Assembly: GCF_014529705.1 (NCBI RefSeq)
Contig: NZ_JAANIH010000017.1
Span: 1-64,000, forward strand
Source: Bradyrhizobium campsiandrae
Lineage (GTDB): Bacteria > Pseudomonadota > Alphaproteobacteria > Rhizobiales > Xanthobacteraceae
Length of the DNA: 64,000 nt
Direction of reading: 5' to 3'
The notes beneath the pieces are model-generated. The model was not told the DNA's origin and made no database searches. It saw only the letters and a list, made by a program, of their open reading frames with translations. This document shows positions 7,328 to 17,400 of the stretch, piece by piece. Position 1 is the stretch's first letter, and the number at the start of each line of letters is the position of its first letter. The position numbers and the translations under genes were made by a program.

Positions 7328-7912
7328 ATGCCCAACCTTACTCGTTTCGGCGCTGTTACGGCCCTTGTTGCAGTTCTCTGCCTCAGTGGAGCACCTTCGC
7401 ATGCGCAGGTCGCACCTCTGAGGTATTGGATTCCCGGCGGGGCTTTTGGTTACGGCGGCAGCACCGAGAGCTACAGTAACTTTCCAAGTACGGCCGATGC
7501 CAACGGCGGCTACGATTTTCGCCCCGGTTTCTTCGTCGGAAGCCAGCACGGCAATTTCGGCCTGAGCAATTTCACCCAGGCTGGGCCCGCGAGCAATTTC
7601 AGCGCGCTCTCCTACGACAGCACGCAATTCGGCTACAACATGAAGACCGCAGGGGGCTCGCCCGTAACGTTCTTTGCCGGGTTCGACACGCTCAAATACG
7701 GCAACGGCATCGGCAGCTCGGTTGCGCCACTGACCTCCGCCGCCGCGCCCGGCTACGGCGCCTTTGCCGGCGTCGAATTCAAGCCGACCTCCAACCTCAG
7801 CCTGTCGTTCGGAGCCGGGTTCGCCCAGCAGGACGGCAGCCGTATGGACAGCGATATCAGGTCGAACATGCTGCCCGGCGAGTCGCCGGCGCTGGGTCAG
7901 CTGCGGCGCTGA
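7328..7912 (+). CDS. Exported protein, possible outer-membrane barrel fragment
   Basis: A 194-residue protein with a clear signal peptide: LTRFGAVTALVAVLCLSG then APSHA, with cleavage after AHA-like residues near 26. The mature part is rich in Gly, Ser, Asn and aromatic residues, with alternating strands such as PVTFFAGFDTLKYGNG and NLSLSFGAGFAQQDGS, resembling outer-membrane porin or autotransporter strands. No known family was recognised with certainty. The product is short for a full barrel. The stop is 4 bp from the convergent methyltransferase gene. Confidence 0.7.
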   Translation: MPNLTRFGAVTALVAVLCLSGAPSHAQVAPLRYWIPGGAFGYGGSTESYSNFPSTADANGGYDFRPGFFVGSQHGNFGLSNFTQAGPASNFSALSYDSTQFGYNMKTAGGSPVTFFAGFDTLKYGNGIGSSVAPLTSAAAPGYGAFAGVEFKPTSNLSLSFGAGFAQQDGSRMDSDIRSNMLPGESPALGQLRR

Positions 7913-7916
7913 CACG

Positions 7917-9164
7917 TCATCGCGTAAACCGCGCGACCAATTCCACATGGGGCGTGTGGCGGAACTGGTCGACCGGGATCACCGCGTCGATCTTGTAGCC
8001 GCCGTCGATCAACAGCCGCGCGTCGCGGGCGAAGGTGGCGACGTTGCAGGACACGGCGATCACCACGGGCACCTTGCTCGCAGCGAGTTTCAGCGCCTGA
8101 GCCTGCGCGCCCTGGCGCGGCGGATCGAACACCACGGCATCGAAATCGCGCAGCTCCGGCGGCACTAGAGGACGGCGGAACAGATCGCGCGGCTCGCACT
8201 TGATCGGCTTCAGCCCCGGCGTGCGCGCAGCCTTCGCGAGCGCGGCAATGGCGCCGGCATCGCTGTCATAGGCGGTGACGCGCGCCTTCTCTGCAAGCCG
8301 TAGCGCAAACGGGCCGACGCCGCAGAAGAGATCGAGAACGTCCCTGGCCTTGCCGATGCGTTCGGCGACGAGGGCGGCAAGCGTCTCTTCGCCCGCGACG
8401 GTCGCTTGCAGGAACGAGCCCGGCGGCAGTGTCACTTCAGCGCGGCCCATCTTCAGCGTCGGCGGCAGCCGTTGCAGGACCAGCTCGCCATGCCGCGTCA
8501 GCCGCGCAAGTCGATGCTGCTCGGCGACGCGCGACAGCGCCGTGACCAGCGGCGTCGGCAGCGGGCCGGAGCCGCGCACGTCGACATCGAGGCCGTTGGC
8601 GGTGGCAGTCACCTGGATATCGAGCGGCTTCGTCACCGGCATCTTCGAGGTTAGGGGCTCGGCGAGCGCCCAGGCGGCGTCGAGCGCGCCTTCTAGCGCG
8701 GGATCGAGGATCGGACAGCGGTCGATCGGGATCACGTCGTGCGAGCTTGCCGCCGCGAAGCCGACCTTCAGGATATCATGCGTGCCGAAGCGGCCGTGTA
8801 GCGTGACGCGCCTGCGGCCCGCACCGTGGGCATCGACCAGCGGCGCCACCTCGCAAGTAATGCCCGCCTGCGCCAGCGTCTCGACCACGATGTTGCGCTT
8901 CCAGGCGTGATACGGCTCGGCCGCCCAATGCTGGATCGCGCAGCCGCCGCAAATGCCGAAATGCGGACAGAACGGTTCGATGCGCTCGGGGCTCGCGACG
9001 TCGACCGCCAGCAGCTTGCGACGATCGGGATGATGTCCGGCGACGTGATCGACCTCGACGCTCTCGCCGCCAAGTGTATAAGGCACGTAGATCGCATCGC
9101 CAGTCGTCAGCGAGACGCCGTCGCCGCGATGGCCGACATGATCGATCGTGAGGCGTTCAACCAC
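7917..9164 (-). CDS. 23S rRNA (uracil-5-)-methyltransferase-like protein (RumA/TrmA family)
   Basis: An AdoMet-dependent RNA m5U methyltransferase of 415 residues. Cysteines 66, 72 and 75 in [10 protein letters not shown], plus a later Cys in PIDRCPIL, form the [4Fe-4S] site of RlmD/RumA proteins. The catalytic half has [15 protein letters not shown] (AdoMet site), DPPRQGA and [10 protein letters not shown], which holds the nucleophilic cysteine. The GTG start at 9164 overlaps the last codons of tlyA by 8 bp, so the two are translationally coupled. A longer reading frame to 9257 only overlaps tlyA. The N-terminal TRAM-like region is short. The exact target uridine is not determined. Confidence 0.9.
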   Translation of the reverse strand: MVERLTIDHVGHRGDGVSLTTGDAIYVPYTLGGESVEVDHVAGHHPDRRKLLAVDVASPERIEPFCPHFGICGGCAIQHWAAEPYHAWKRNIVVETLAQAGITCEVAPLVDAHGAGRRRVTLHGRFGTHDILKVGFAAASSHDVIPIDRCPILDPALEGALDAAWALAEPLTSKMPVTKPLDIQVTATANGLDVDVRGSGPLPTPLVTALSRVAEQHRLARLTRHGELVLQRLPPTLKMGRAEVTLPPGSFLQATVAGEETLAALVAERIGKARDVLDLFCGVGPFALRLAEKARVTAYDSDAGAIAALAKAARTPGLKPIKCEPRDLFRRPLVPPELRDFDAVVFDPPRQGAQAQALKLAASKVPVVIAVSCNVATFARDARLLIDGGYKIDAVIPVDQFRHTPHVELVARFTR

Positions 9165-9891
9165 GGCGCGCGCCCAGGAAGAATTCGATGTTGCCGTCGC
9201 CGCCCGCGATCGAGGACGGAAACACCTCGATGTCGATGCAGCCGAGCGATGCTGCAAAGGCCGCGATGTCCTCGCATATCTCCTGGTGCACCGCTGCGTC
9301 TCGGACGATGCCCTTCTTGTTGTGCTTACGCTCGGCCTCGAATTGCGGCTTGATCAGCGCCAGCAGGCTCATCGGCGCAGCCGCCAGCGACAGCGCCACG
9401 GGAAGCACCGTCTTGAGCGAGATGAAGCTGACGTCGATCACGACGACATCGGGCCGCGCCGGAAGCCGCTTGCCTTCATAGGCGCGGATGTCGGTCTCTT
9501 CCATCGACATGATTTTGGGATGACCGCGCAGCGAGGGATGCAACTGGCTGGTGCCGACATCGATGGCGAACACCAGGCTCGCCCCGTTCGCCAGCAGCAC
9601 CTCGGTGAAACCGCCGGTCGAGGCACCGACGTCGAGACAGACATGATCCTCGACGTCGATCGGGTAGCGCTCGAGTGCGCCGGCGAGCTTGATGCCACCG
9701 CGCGAGACGTAGGGGTGTGCCGGCTCAGCCTGGATCACCGCGTCCTCGGCGATCGTCTCCGATGGCTTGGCGACCTGCCTGTCGTCGGCCGTGACCAGCC
9801 CGGCCTCGATCGCCGCGCGCGCCCGTGCCCGGCTCTCGAACAGGCCGCGCTCCACCAGCAGAACGTCCGCGCGCTTGCGGGCAGGGGACAA
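9157..9891 (-). CDS. tlyA: TlyA-family rRNA 2'-O-methyltransferase / hemolysin A
   Basis: A 244-residue protein with an N-terminal S4 RNA-binding domain ([27 protein letters not shown], residues about 6-60) and a C-terminal RrmJ/FtsJ-type methyltransferase domain with [14 protein letters not shown] as the AdoMet loop and KPQFEAE near the end. TlyA proteins 2'-O-methylate rRNA and affect capreomycin sensitivity in mycobacteria. The likely start is TTG at 9891, because no ATG lies in frame; GAGAG precedes it. It is coupled to the RumA-like gene, so both belong to rRNA modification. Confidence 0.9.
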   Translation of the reverse strand: MSPARKRADVLLVERGLFESRARARAAIEAGLVTADDRQVAKPSETIAEDAVIQAEPAHPYVSRGGIKLAGALERYPIDVEDHVCLDVGASTGGFTEVLLANGASLVFAIDVGTSQLHPSLRGHPKIMSMEETDIRAYEGKRLPARPDVVVIDVSFISLKTVLPVALSLAAAPMSLLALIKPQFEAERKHNKKGIVRDAAVHQEICEDIAAFAASLGCIDIEVFPSSIAGGDGNIEFFLGARRG

Positions 9892-9918
9892 TTGACTCTC
9901 CGGCGATGACTGAAACGT

Positions 9919-10473
9919 TTATGTAGCGATCAATCGCGCGGCTGCCATCCGAACGCAAGTCTCGAACGCGGCGAGATCGTGCCAGACATCGACCGGCTGC
10001 TTGACCGGCGTCACCAGCGGGCAGCCGTGCAGCTCCAGCGCATGGATCATCATGAGGTTGTCGACGAGACCGAAATCCTCGACCGTCAGCCCTTGCGCAT
10101 CGACCAGTCGCCCGTTGTCCGGGGTGACTTCGGCGAGGCGGCCGAGGCGGCCGGCATAGACGGTGGGATCGTTGGAGTATGCGAGGCAAAACTTGCGGCG
10201 GCCGGCCATGTAGCCGAGCTCGTAGACGGTACCTGGATCGGCGCCGGCCCCGCGGAACGGCGTCAGGTTCGCGATGATGGCCTCGGCCTCGTCCATCATC
10301 GCCTCGTTGGCGCAAAAGATCTGCCGCGAGGCGTCGGTCGCGGCGAGATCGACGGTGTTGTCGAGGGGATAGAGGCCCGCGAGACCGTGAGCAGCGCAGA
10401 TCGCGGCCTTGCGGCGGCCCATCTCCACCGCATCCGGCAGGAACACATCGGGACCTGCCAGATAGATTTTCAT
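9919..10473 (-). CDS. Nucleoside 2-deoxyribosyltransferase
   Basis: A 184-residue enzyme of the nucleoside deoxyribosyltransferase family, which exchanges bases on 2'-deoxynucleosides or hydrolyses them. It begins MKIYLAGPDVF, the typical first strand, and carries DEAEAIIANLTPFRGAGADPGTVYELGYM, whose Glu85 is the expected nucleophile. The GGAG-type ribosome site is weak. It lies 27 bp upstream of tlyA on the same strand and may be co-transcribed with it. Salvage of damaged or unusual nucleosides is the likely role. Confidence 0.9.
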   Translation of the reverse strand: MKIYLAGPDVFLPDAVEMGRRKAAICAAHGLAGLYPLDNTVDLAATDASRQIFCANEAMMDEAEAIIANLTPFRGAGADPGTVYELGYMAGRRKFCLAYSNDPTVYAGRLGRLAEVTPDNGRLVDAQGLTVEDFGLVDNLMMIHALELHGCPLVTPVKQPVDVWHDLAAFETCVRMAAARLIAT

Positions 10474-10523
10474 GAGACTACCGTGCGAGGAGGCATTGAG
10501 TCGCCGCGGCGTCGGCGGTGCAA

Positions 10524-10643
10524 AACCTCTCCCGGAGGGAGAGGTCGCGCCGAAGGCGCGGGTGAGGGGTTATGCTCTCACCTGGGACCTGAACCCCTCA
10601 CCCGGATCGCTTGCGCGATCCGACCTCTCCCTACGGGAGAGGT
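10524..10643. repeat. Long palindromic intergenic element
   Basis: Two complementary arms (AACCTCTCCC...GGTGAGGGGTT and AACCCCTCACCC...GGGAGAGGT) surround a 20-bp centre, and each arm holds its own small hairpin (CTCCC/GGGAG, GATCG/CGATC). Such mosaics are dispersed in Bradyrhizobium and Rhodopseudomonas genomes. It lies between dxs and the deoxyribosyltransferase gene, just downstream of the dxs stop, and could act as a terminator or mRNA stabiliser. Confidence 0.85.
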
Positions 10644-10666
10644 GGGTCCGGTGCCCGTAGGACGTA

Positions 10667-12595
10667 TCAAGCCAGCTTCACCGTCTCGGTCTTGACGTCC
10701 TTGCCGAGCGCTTCGAACACCTTTGCGACGATGCCCTTGGCGTCGAGACCGGCACGGGCGTACATCGCGGCCGGGGTATCGTGGTCCTGGAACACGTCGG
10801 GCAGGACCATCGAGCGGAACTTGAGCATGCCAGTGTCGAGCACGCCCTGATCAGTCAGGAACTGCGCGACGTGCGAGCCGAAGCCGCCGATCGAGCCTTC
10901 CTCGACCGTGATCAGCACGTCGTGGTCGCGGGCCAGCTTCAGCACCAGCTCGGTGTCGAGTGGCTTCATGAAGCGCGCATCCGCGATCGAGGTCGACAGG
11001 CCATGGGCCGCGAGCTCGTCAGCGGCCTTCTCACATTCGGCCAGACGCGTGCCGAAGGAGAGCAGGGCGATCTTGTTGCCCTGGCGGATCATGCGGCCCT
11101 TGCCGATCTCGAGCGGGATGCCGACCTCGGGCATCTCGATGCCGCGGCCTTCGCCGCGCGGATAACGCAGCGAGCTCGGACGGTCGTCGATCGCGACCTG
11201 GGTCGCGACCATGTGCACGAGTTCAGCTTCATCCGCCGCCGCCATGATCACCATGTTGGGCAGACAGCCGAGATAGGCGTTGTCGAACGAGCCGGCATGG
11301 GTCGCGCCATCGGCGCCGACGAGGCCGGCGCGGTCGATGGCGAAGCGCACGGGGAGATTCTGGATCGCGACGTCATGCACGATCTGGTCATAGCCGCGCT
11401 GCAGGAAGGTCGAGTAGATCGCGCAGAACGGCTTGTAGCCTTCGGTCGCAAGACCGGCGGCGAAGGTCACCGCGTGCTGCTCGGCGATGCCGACGTCGAA
11501 GGTGCGGTCCGGGAACGCCTTGTTGAAGATGTCGACGCCCGTGCCGGATGGCATCGCCGCGGTGATGGCGACGATCTTGTCGTCCTTCTGCGCTTCCTTG
11601 ACGAGGCTCTGGCCGAACACGTTCTGGTAGGCCGGCGCGTTCGGCTTGGCTTTCGCCTGGGTGCCGGTGGCGACGTCGAACTTGACGACGGCATGGTACT
11701 TGTCGGCAGAGGCTTCCGCCGGACCGTAGCCCTTGCCCTTCTGCGTCACGACGTGGACCAGGATCGGGCCGGTTTCCATGTCGCGCACGTTCTTCAGCAC
11801 GGGCAGGAGATGGTCGAGGTTATGGCCGTCGATCGGGCCGACGTAATAAAAGCCGAGCTCCTCGAATAGTGTGCCGCCGTCCATCATGAAGCCGCGGGAA
11901 TATTCCTCGACGCGGTTGGCGCGGTTGGCAAGGATCTTGGGCAGACGCTTGTTGATCTGCTTGGCCGCATCACGCAGCGTGCGATAGGTCTTGCCGGAGT
12001 AGAGGCGCGACAGATAGGCGCTCATGGCGCCGACCGGCGGCGCGATCGACATGTCGTTGTCGTTGAGGATCACGATCAGGCGCGAATTCATGGCGCCGGC
12101 ATTGTTCATGGCCTCATAGGCCATGCCCGCCGACATCGCACCGTCACCAATCACGGCGATAACGTTGTTCTTGCCGCCGGAAAGGTCGCGTGCGACCGCC
12201 ATGCCGAGACCGGCGGAGATCGAGGTCGAAGAATGCGCGGCGCCGAACGGATCGTAATCGCTCTCGCTGCGCTTGGTGAAGCCGGACAGGCCGCCGCCGG
12301 TGCGCAGCGTGCGAATGCGGTCGCGCCGTCCGGTGAGGATCTTATGCGGATAGGCCTGATGGCCGACGTCCCAGATCAGCCGGTCGCGCGGCGTGTCGAA
12401 GACGTAGTGGATCGCGGTGGTGAGCTCGACCACGCCGAGGCCCGCGCCGAAGTGACCGCCGGTCACCGAGACGGCATCGATCGTTTCCTGCCGCAGTTCG
12501 TCGGCGACCTGGCGAACCTGCTCAACCTTGAGCTTGCGCAGGTCATCCGGCGTCCGGATGGTGTCGAGAAGCGGCGTCTTGCTGTATGCGTTCAC
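10667..12595 (-). CDS. dxs: 1-deoxy-D-xylulose-5-phosphate synthase
   Basis: DXS condenses pyruvate and glyceraldehyde 3-phosphate with thiamine diphosphate, the first step of the MEP isoprenoid pathway. The protein (about 642 residues) has the full family layout: [21 protein letters not shown] at the start, the ThDP motif [36 protein letters not shown] with the catalytic Glu in the transketolase core, and [16 protein letters not shown] in the C-terminal domain. GTG at 12595 (NAYSKTPLL) matches the usual start; a TTG four codons earlier is possible. It stands alone, not beside ispA, but xseB is the next gene upstream, as in many proteobacteria. Confidence 0.97.
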   Translation of the reverse strand: MNAYSKTPLLDTIRTPDDLRKLKVEQVRQVADELRQETIDAVSVTGGHFGAGLGVVELTTAIHYVFDTPRDRLIWDVGHQAYPHKILTGRRDRIRTLRTGGGLSGFTKRSESDYDPFGAAHSSTSISAGLGMAVARDLSGGKNNVIAVIGDGAMSAGMAYEAMNNAGAMNSRLIVILNDNDMSIAPPVGAMSAYLSRLYSGKTYRTLRDAAKQINKRLPKILANRANRVEEYSRGFMMDGGTLFEELGFYYVGPIDGHNLDHLLPVLKNVRDMETGPILVHVVTQKGKGYGPAEASADKYHAVVKFDVATGTQAKAKPNAPAYQNVFGQSLVKEAQKDDKIVAITAAMPSGTGVDIFNKAFPDRTFDVGIAEQHAVTFAAGLATEGYKPFCAIYSTFLQRGYDQIVHDVAIQNLPVRFAIDRAGLVGADGATHAGSFDNAYLGCLPNMVIMAAADEAELVHMVATQVAIDDRPSSLRYPRGEGRGIEMPEVGIPLEIGKGRMIRQGNKIALLSFGTRLAECEKAADELAAHGLSTSIADARFMKPLDTELVLKLARDHDVLITVEEGSIGGFGSHVAQFLTDQGVLDTGMLKFRSMVLPDVFQDHDTPAAMYARAGLDAKGIVAKVFEALGKDVKTETVKLA

Positions 12596-13181
12596 GGCGA
12601 TTTCCAATTTGTCAGCGCCGGAATGTCATTCCGGTGCGCGATGGGTTTGCACAATTTCGGCGCAGCGCGAGTCCTCAAACCGTCGGAGCCACCTGCATGG
12701 GGCAAAGCCCCGTCTTCAAGCTTAGGTGAGCTTAAGTGCGCTCCGGTTCAGTCTCTGTGATCCCTGTCACGTAGATCGGCTTCGTCCGTCCCCAGCCAAT
12801 TCATTAGCGATTTGAAGGTCTTGTCGTTGGTTATCGGTCCCCACGTCAAGGCTAACAAAAAGCCACACTGCGAGCAGCTTTACACCAAACCTTGGGCTAA
12901 AGCCAACCCGCCGGACCGATTAGGGGTATGCAGGTGCAACCGGCGGGCCAATTTGGTTAATTGCGGCGCCGGGGTGGAGGTTCCAATGATGCCCGGTTCC
13001 TTGGCAGGATTCCGGGCGAAAGAACAGACGTTTTGGGGGATTTTCGGGCCGACGGGCCGCGGGCAAGAAAAATTCCTCAAATCCGGCCGGCGGCTGGAGA
13101 CGGTCGCTGGAAGAGGCAGGCGTGCGATCTTGAAAAAACGCAGATGACCGCTGCTCGAGATGGGCAGCTTCGGACGCCGCC
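12596..13181. other. Intergenic region between xseB and dxs
   Basis: About 590 bases without a supported gene. One frame is open on the plus strand for 111 codons, but its product is Lys/Arg-rich, has no ribosome site and resembles nothing. The minus-strand promoter for dxs presumably lies here. No hairpin with a T-run and no riboswitch pattern was recognised. Confidence 0.5.
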
Positions 13182-13433
13182 CTAATGCACGTCGAGCGGG
13201 GCGGTGCCGGTCGCCTGACCGCTGGCATCGGTCGTGATCTTGTCGACGCGTGCCTCGGCCTGCCGCAGCAGCTCCTCGCACCGGCGCTTGAGGGCTTCGC
13301 CGCGCTCATAGATCGTGACCGATTCCTCGAGCGGCACCTTGCCATCCTCGAGCCGCTTCACGATTGTCTCGAGTTCCTCGATCGCGCGCTCGAAGGTGAG
13401 CCTGGAGACGTCGACTAGGGTATTTTCGGCCAT
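13182..13433 (-). CDS. xseB: Exodeoxyribonuclease VII small subunit
   Basis: The 83-residue small subunit of exonuclease VII, which with XseA degrades single-stranded DNA into oligonucleotides. The typical pattern is present: LTFERAIEELETIVKRLEDGKVPLEESVTIYERGEALKRRCEELLRQAEARVDKI, a helical hairpin with the LEDG turn. Length is normal. It lies upstream of dxs and downstream of a histone-deacetylase-like gene on the same strand, an order common in Rhizobiales. Confidence 0.96.
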   Translation of the reverse strand: MAENTLVDVSRLTFERAIEELETIVKRLEDGKVPLEESVTIYERGEALKRRCEELLRQAEARVDKITTDASGQATGTAPLDVH

Positions 13434-13508
13434 ATCCGTTTCCGATTGCCCGATTTGCGTCAGATGCAGAAAAAGCAGAGTTTTGCGGGCGTAATGTGGC
13501 GGGTCGTT

Positions 13509-14438
13509 TCAGGCCCCCATCAGGGCGCCGACATGCGCCGTAACAGATTCTTTCAGTCCTTGCAGGTCATAGCCGCCTTCGAGCACAGAAACAACGCGCC
13601 CCCCGGCAGACTTGTCGGCCAGGTCCATCAGCTTGCGCGTCACCCAGGCATAGTCCTCCGCGCGCAGATTCAGCGAGGCCAGCGGATCGCGGAAATGCGC
13701 GTCGAAACCTGCGGAGATGATCAGCAGTTCGGGGCTGAACTTTTCCAGTTGCGGCAGGATCAGGTTCTCGAATGCGGAACGGAATTCCGGCCCGCCGTCT
13801 TCCGAGGCGAGCGGCGCGTTGACGATGGTGTCGTGGTCGCCGCGTTCGCTCTTGGCGCCGGTACCCGGAAACAGCGGCATCTGATGGGTCGAGCAGTACA
13901 TCACCGAGGGGTCAGACCAGAAGATGTCCTGCGTGCCGTTGCCGTGATGCACGTCGAAATCGACGATGGCGGCCCGCTTGATGCCGTATTTGCGCTGCGC
14001 ATGGCGCGCGGCGATCGCGACATTGTCGAAGAAGCAGAAGCCCATCGGCTTGCCGATTTCGGCATGATGGCCGGGCGGACGCACGGCAACGAAGGCGTTG
14101 CGATGCTCGCCATTCATCACCGCTTCGGTCGCCGCCACCGCGCCGCCGACGCCGCGCATCACCGCTTCCCACGTGCCCGGCGACATCGAGGTGTCGCCGT
14201 CGATGTAGATCAGGCCGCTGGTTGGCGCCATGTGGCGCAGCTCGGTGACGTAGTGCTCGTTGTGGCACAGCGTGACGAGATCGAGATCGCCCTCCGGCGC
14301 CTGATCGCGCACCAGGAACTGGAAACGCTCATGCGACAGCGCTTCCTCGACCGCGCGCAGGCGGTCCGGGCGCTCGGGGTGTCCCGGCGGCGTGACGTGG
14401 TCGAGGCAGGCCTTGTGGGAAAGAAGAAGCGTGCTCAT
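13509..14438 (-). CDS. Histone deacetylase family protein (acetoin utilisation/acetylpolyamine type)
   Basis: A zinc-dependent deacetylase-fold enzyme of 309 residues. Metal and catalytic motifs are intact: RPPGHHAE (active-site His pair), DFDVHHGNGTQ (zinc ligands Asp and His), and SAGFDAHFRDPL with the third ligand. The C-terminal EGGYDLQ glycine loop is also present. The ATG at 14438 (MSTLLLSHKACL) is preferred over a longer frame to 14576 that adds unconserved residues. It sits 75 bp upstream of xseB. Substrates of bacterial members include acetylated proteins, acetylpolyamines and other amides. Confidence 0.92.
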   Translation of the reverse strand: MSTLLLSHKACLDHVTPPGHPERPDRLRAVEEALSHERFQFLVRDQAPEGDLDLVTLCHNEHYVTELRHMAPTSGLIYIDGDTSMSPGTWEAVMRGVGGAVAATEAVMNGEHRNAFVAVRPPGHHAEIGKPMGFCFFDNVAIAARHAQRKYGIKRAAIVDFDVHHGNGTQDIFWSDPSVMYCSTHQMPLFPGTGAKSERGDHDTIVNAPLASEDGGPEFRSAFENLILPQLEKFSPELLIISAGFDAHFRDPLASLNLRAEDYAWVTRKLMDLADKSAGGRVVSVLEGGYDLQGLKESVTAHVGALMGA

Positions 14439-14572
14439 CAGGTCGGCCTCGCGGGGAACGAACTCTCGACGTCGCTTGGCGCATCCGACGCCAAAACGCA
14501 ATGCAAAACACAATCTAGGCGTTCCCCGCGGAATGGCAAAGGCCCGCCCCGTTCCGGCCCGTTTGATCCAGA

Positions 14573-16231
14573 TCAATTGACGCGCAGAATGCGGGTGGGC
14601 GGCAACGGGCCGACCGGACCATGCGCCTTAAAGAAGGCAAACAGCGCGTCGGAATCGTAACCGCCATATTGCGGAAGGGTGCCCTGCTTGGCGACGGAAA
14701 AGCCGTCGCCCCCGACGGCCAGATAGTCGTTGAGGGTGACGCGATAGAAGGTGGCCGGCTCGATCGGCTTGCCGTTGAGCGTCATCTTGTCGGCCGCGAT
14801 GCGCTCGCCGAACGGCTTCGATGCGTCCCAAGTGTAGCTGAACCCGTCCGACACCTGCAGGATCCGTGGCCGCTTCGGATCGAGCCATTGCTGCTCCAGC
14901 ATGTCCTTCAGCTGGTTGCCCGTGAGCGTCACGGTGACGAGGCGGTTGCGGAACGGCTGGCTTGCGAATATCTCGCCGTAGGACACCGCGCCGTTCTCCT
15001 TCGGAGCGATGTCGGTGCGAATGCCACCGGGATTGGTGAGCGCGATGACGGCGCTGCCATCCTTGGCGTCCTTGGTGGCGGCCAGCTGTGCATCGGCGAT
15101 CACGTCGCCGAGCGCGCTTTCGCCGGCCTCGTTCGGAACGCGCGACAGCGTCTGCGTCACCGATCCGGCCGGGCGATTGGCGATCGGTGCCGAAAGCCTG
15201 TCATAGGCGTCGATCAGCGCAATCTGCTCGGGGTCCCTGGCCAGCGAGGCATTGGCGACGATGACGTTCTCGCCCCTGGCGCCGACGACGTCGCGGGTGA
15301 CCGGATCGAGCTTCAGGTCGATCGCAGTGACCAGCGTGCCGTATTTGTCGCCACTGGTCACCAGCCGGCCGTCGATGTCGCAGACATAGGCGCGATGGGT
15401 GTGGCCGCTGACGACGACGTCGACCGCGCGGTCGAACTTCTTCACGATGTCGACGATCGGCCCTGTGATTTCAGGGCATTCGTTGTAGTCACCCCGGGGC
15501 TCACCGCCCTGGTGAATCAGCACCACGATGGCCTCGACGCCGCGCGCCTTCAGTTGCGGCACCAGCGCGTTCACGGTCTCGGCCTCGTCGCGGAATTCCA
15601 GCCCTGCGATACCTGACGGAGAAACGATGCCTGCGGTCTCCTTCAAGGTCAGCCCGATGAAGGCGACCGGGATACCCTCGAACTCCCTGATCTCGTAGGG
15701 CGGCAGAATGCTCTTGCCGGTGGCAGTATCGACGGTTGACGCCGCGAGATAATGGAATTTCGCGCCCGTGAAGGCATGCGGTCCCTGACAGCCATCCTCC
15801 GGATGGCAGCCGCCGTTCTGCATCCTGAGCAGTTCGGTCTTGCCCTCGTCGAATTCGTGATTGCCAACCGAGGTGATCGCAAGTCCCATCATCGAGAGCG
15901 ATTCGATTGAGGGCTCGTCATGAAACATCGCCGACAAGAACGGGCTGGCTCCGATCAGATCGCCGGCCGCGACGAAGATGGTGTTCTTGTGCCCCTCGCT
16001 CAATTGCTTGACCAGAGTCGCCATGTACTCGGCGCCACCGGCGGCCACCATGACCTTCTTGCTCTTGTCTTCAGGGTCATTGATGCGGATGCCGCCCGGC
16101 GGCGGACGGAGATTGCCGTGGAAATCGTTGATCGCGAGAATGCGCAGCTCGACAGGCGCCGCGGTCTGGGCGGAAGCGGGGAGGGCGCAGAGCGCGAGCG
16201 AGAGCGTGGCAAGGATGTATCGGTATGGCAT
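14573..16231 (-). CDS. Periplasmic 5'-nucleotidase / metallophosphatase (UshA family)
   Basis: A 552-residue secreted enzyme with a signal peptide (ILATLSLALCALPASAQ, cleavage near 22). The N-terminal metallophosphatase domain has LAINDFHGN, GDLIGASP, GNHEFDEG and VVSGHTHRAY, all metal ligands. The C-terminal 5'-nucleotidase domain (from about residue 340) has ALTNPGGIRTD and the substrate-stacking region YTWDAS. It would release nucleosides and phosphate from nucleotides in the periplasm. It is the single gene between two unrelated minus-strand genes. Confidence 0.93.
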   Translation of the reverse strand: MPYRYILATLSLALCALPASAQTAAPVELRILAINDFHGNLRPPPGGIRINDPEDKSKKVMVAAGGAEYMATLVKQLSEGHKNTIFVAAGDLIGASPFLSAMFHDEPSIESLSMMGLAITSVGNHEFDEGKTELLRMQNGGCHPEDGCQGPHAFTGAKFHYLAASTVDTATGKSILPPYEIREFEGIPVAFIGLTLKETAGIVSPSGIAGLEFRDEAETVNALVPQLKARGVEAIVVLIHQGGEPRGDYNECPEITGPIVDIVKKFDRAVDVVVSGHTHRAYVCDIDGRLVTSGDKYGTLVTAIDLKLDPVTRDVVGARGENVIVANASLARDPEQIALIDAYDRLSAPIANRPAGSVTQTLSRVPNEAGESALGDVIADAQLAATKDAKDGSAVIALTNPGGIRTDIAPKENGAVSYGEIFASQPFRNRLVTVTLTGNQLKDMLEQQWLDPKRPRILQVSDGFSYTWDASKPFGERIAADKMTLNGKPIEPATFYRVTLNDYLAVGGDGFSVAKQGTLPQYGGYDSDALFAFFKAHGPVGPLPPTRILRVN

Positions 16232-16345
16232 GGAACCAGATTAATCGTTCCGCGCGAAGATTTCACGAAGCTTGTTGCTGTCATTGCGGGCTCGCGACTT
16301 CGTCGCGTCTGGAATGACGACCATTGGCTAAACGCCGGCCGGGCC

Positions 16346-17104
16346 CTAGCGCTTCTTCCTGTTGGCAAAGGCATTGAACGCGGCCGTTGCCTCGTCCGAC
16401 TTCAGCCGCTCGCCGAACAGATGGCCTTCCTGGTCGATGCGCCGGGTGAGCTCCTCCGGTGGAGCGCGCAACAGCTTGCGCGAGGTCGCGACCGCTTCGG
16501 CCGGCAGCCGGCAGATCTCGCGCGCCACCTTGCGGGCCTCGACCTCGGTATGTCCCGGCGAGACCACTGAGTTGACGAAGCCGGCGGCGTGGGCCTCGGC
16601 GGCGGTGAAGCTGCGTCCCATCACCAGCATGGCGAAGGCGCGCTGGTAGCCCATGGTGCGGGGCATCAGGAGGCTCGCGGCACCGACCGGAACGAGCCCG
16701 AGATTGATGTAAGGCGCCGAGAAGGTCGCGGCGTTGGAGGCGAGCACGTAGTCGCAGTGAAACAGCATCACGGTGCCCATGCCGATCGATGCGCCGTCGA
16801 CGGCTGCAATGATCGGCTTGACGTTGAGCGCCAGCGAATAGAGGAACCTGGCTCCATCCGACAACGCCTCGGGACGCGAGGCGTCGGCCTTCACGAAATC
16901 GTCAATGTCATCGCCGGCCGTGAACACACCGGAGCCGCCGGTGATGATCATGCAGCGGATATCAGGGTTGTTCTGCGCCGTGTCGATCGCGCGGCTCATC
17001 TCGCGATACATATCCTGTGTAATCGCGTTCTTCTTGCCCGGACGGCGCAGGGTAATGACGCGCGTGGCGCGTTCCTCGGTGACGATGATATTGCCGTTCG
17101 GCAT
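16346..17104 (-). CDS. Enoyl-CoA hydratase/isomerase family protein, one catalytic Glu missing
   Basis: A crotonase-fold protein of 252 residues. The CoA pocket is visible in RRPGKKNAITQDMYREM and the oxyanion-hole region AAVDGASIGMGTVMLFHCDYVLAS. In true hydratases the next helix reads GLxPExGG; here it is NLGLVPVGAASLLMPR, with Val in place of the acidic residue, so ordinary hydratase activity is doubtful. An isomerase, thioesterase or dehalogenase-like role is possible. The ATG at 17104 has AGGGAG in front; a GTG two codons earlier is an alternative. Confidence 0.85.
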   Translation of the reverse strand: MPNGNIIVTEERATRVITLRRPGKKNAITQDMYREMSRAIDTAQNNPDIRCMIITGGSGVFTAGDDIDDFVKADASRPEALSDGARFLYSLALNVKPIIAAVDGASIGMGTVMLFHCDYVLASNAATFSAPYINLGLVPVGAASLLMPRTMGYQRAFAMLVMGRSFTAAEAHAAGFVNSVVSPGHTEVEARKVAREICRLPAEAVATSRKLLRAPPEELTRRIDQEGHLFGERLKSDEATAAFNAFANRKKR

Positions 17105-17400
17105 GAGCACTCCCTGCGATCGCCGCGGCGCCTGCCCTCGGCGAGTCTTGCAGGGCGTAGCCTACATGATCCCGCAGGCGTGCCAATGCTGCGGCTCGAC
17201 CATTTCGGCCAAGATGTCTATGAGCGGTTGCATGACACCCGCCCGATGGTCGCGCTCGTCCGGGAGGAACTGTGATGCGACGCTCACGATCCCGCGGGCG
17301 TTTTGCGCATTGCAACAATCGGCTACAATGTTTCATTTGAAAAACCATGGGTTGTGCGGCACGATCGTCCGTCTCGTTCCATCAGGCCATTATTTGACCG

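Noticed and set aside
12812..13147. Possible small gene of 111 codons between xseB and dxs
   Set aside because: No ribosome site, basic low-complexity product and no family; more likely non-coding.
16255..16330. Short repeat GCGACTTCGTCGC in TGTCATTGCGGGC...GGAATGACG context
   Set aside because: It resembles a decayed dispersed palindrome, but the arms are too short and imperfect to list with confidence.
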